A stretch of DNA of 6,246 nucleotides, taken from the NCBI GenBank assembly GCA_027621895.1, contig JAQCAK010000126.1, positions 1-6,246 on the forward strand, in the 5' to 3' direction. Position 1 is the stretch's first letter, and every line of letters starts with the position of its first letter. The notes beneath the pieces are model-generated. The model saw nothing but the letters and a program-made list of their open reading frames with translations. It made no database searches and was not told the DNA's origin. Below are positions 5,812 through 6,246 of the stretch, piece by piece. Position numbers and translations under genes: made by a program. The stretch comes from Pseudomonadota bacterium (lineage in GTDB: Bacteria; Pseudomonadota; Gammaproteobacteria; Pseudomonadales; Azotimanducaceae).

Positions 5812-6246
5812 GTGATTGAACTCAGACACTTGAAGACACTCATCGCCCTCAGGGACACGGGGAGCCTGGTGGACGCTGCTGACAGCCTGTTTCTGACGCA
5901 ATCGGCGCTCTCCCACCAGCTCAAGGATCTTGAGAGCCGACTGGACTGCAGTCTCTTCGTCCGCAAGACAAGACCACCCAGGTTCACCTCCGCCGGTCGC
6001 AGGCTGCTGCAGCTTGCAGATGAAATATTGCCCATGGTGAAAACCGCGGAGCGTGATATTGCCCGCCTGGCGGGTGGCGAGGCAGGTCGTCTGCATATCT
6101 GTATCGAATGCCACAGCTGTTTTCAGTGGCTGGTCCCCTGCCTTGATCGGTATCGGTCCAACTGGCCTGAGGTTGAACTGGACCTGAGTGGCGGTTTCAG
6201 TTTTGCACCCCTGCCGGCCCTGGTGCGTGGAGACCTGGATCTGGGG
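5812..6246 (+). CDS. metR: LysR-type transcriptional regulator MetR, N-terminal part (3' truncated by window edge)
   Basis: MetR senses homocysteine and controls methionine synthesis genes such as metE, metH and metA, and itself. The visible 145 codons start at GTG with a strong ribosome binding site and run open to the window edge, about half of the usual 300 or so residues. The protein begins MIELRHLKTLIALRDTGSL, followed by the helix-turn-helix (about 18-40, core LTQSALSHQLKDLE), LFVRKTRPPRFTSAG (48-62) and the first effector-domain strand with CIECHSCFQWL (97-107). The MIE(L/I)(R/K)HL opening, FVRK and IECHSC-QWL match E. coli MetR as I recall it and separate it from other LysR proteins. 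A MetR box lies just upstream. Unlike in E. coli, the divergent neighbour is an HD phosphohydrolase gene, not metE. Confidence 0.93.
   Translation, partial: MIELRHLKTLIALRDTGSLVDAADSLFLTQSALSHQLKDLESRLDCSLFVRKTRPPRFTSAGRRLLQLADEILPMVKTAERDIARLAGGEAGRLHICIECHSCFQWLVPCLDRYRSNWPEVELDLSGGFSFAPLPALVRGDLDLG

Noticed and set aside
5728..6114. Open minus-strand frame of 128 residues opposite metR
   Set aside because: It covers the metR start, ribosome binding site and MetR box on the other strand; metR has clear homology, this frame has none.

Overview
The window looks like a chromosomal segment of a gammaproteobacterium with moderately high G+C. The reasons are a MoeA C-terminal domain and a MetR regulator that both resemble the E. 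coli proteins closely, together with dense gene packing. No mobile element, tRNA, rRNA or CRISPR array is visible. The genus cannot be named from this sequence alone.

Layout, left to right. (1) Plus strand, 1-1479: the 3' part of moeA (molybdopterin molybdenumtransferase), a 60-residue protein with two predicted membrane segments, and a class I SAM-dependent methyltransferase whose ATG overlaps the preceding stop codon (TAATG). These three probably form one transcription unit. (2) Minus strand, 5617 down to 1476: a compact four-gene operon encoding an HD-domain metal-dependent phosphohydrolase, a GT4 glycosyltransferase, a second class I methyltransferase and an alpha/alpha-toroid protein (prenyltransferase or six-hairpin glycosidase-like). 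The junctions are 42 nt, 0 nt (TGAATG) and a 4-nt ATGA overlap. The two convergent units meet tail to tail and share the palindrome CTAG as overlapping stop codons. (3) 5618-5811: a divergent intergenic region with a candidate promoter for the minus operon and a perfect MetR box (TGAA-N5-TTCA) just upstream of metR. (4) Plus strand, 5812 to the window end: the N-terminal 145 codons of metR, starting at GTG with a good ribosome binding site.

The part that ordinary housekeeping annotation does not explain is the minus-strand operon. It combines a sugar transferase, a methyltransferase, an alpha/alpha-toroid protein and a YHxxxH/HDxGY phosphohydrolase, which suggests a pathway that builds or trims a glycosylated and methylated molecule. 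The substrate cannot be read from the sequence. The operon is divergent from metR, where E. coli has metE, so a link to methionine/SAM supply is possible but remains inference.
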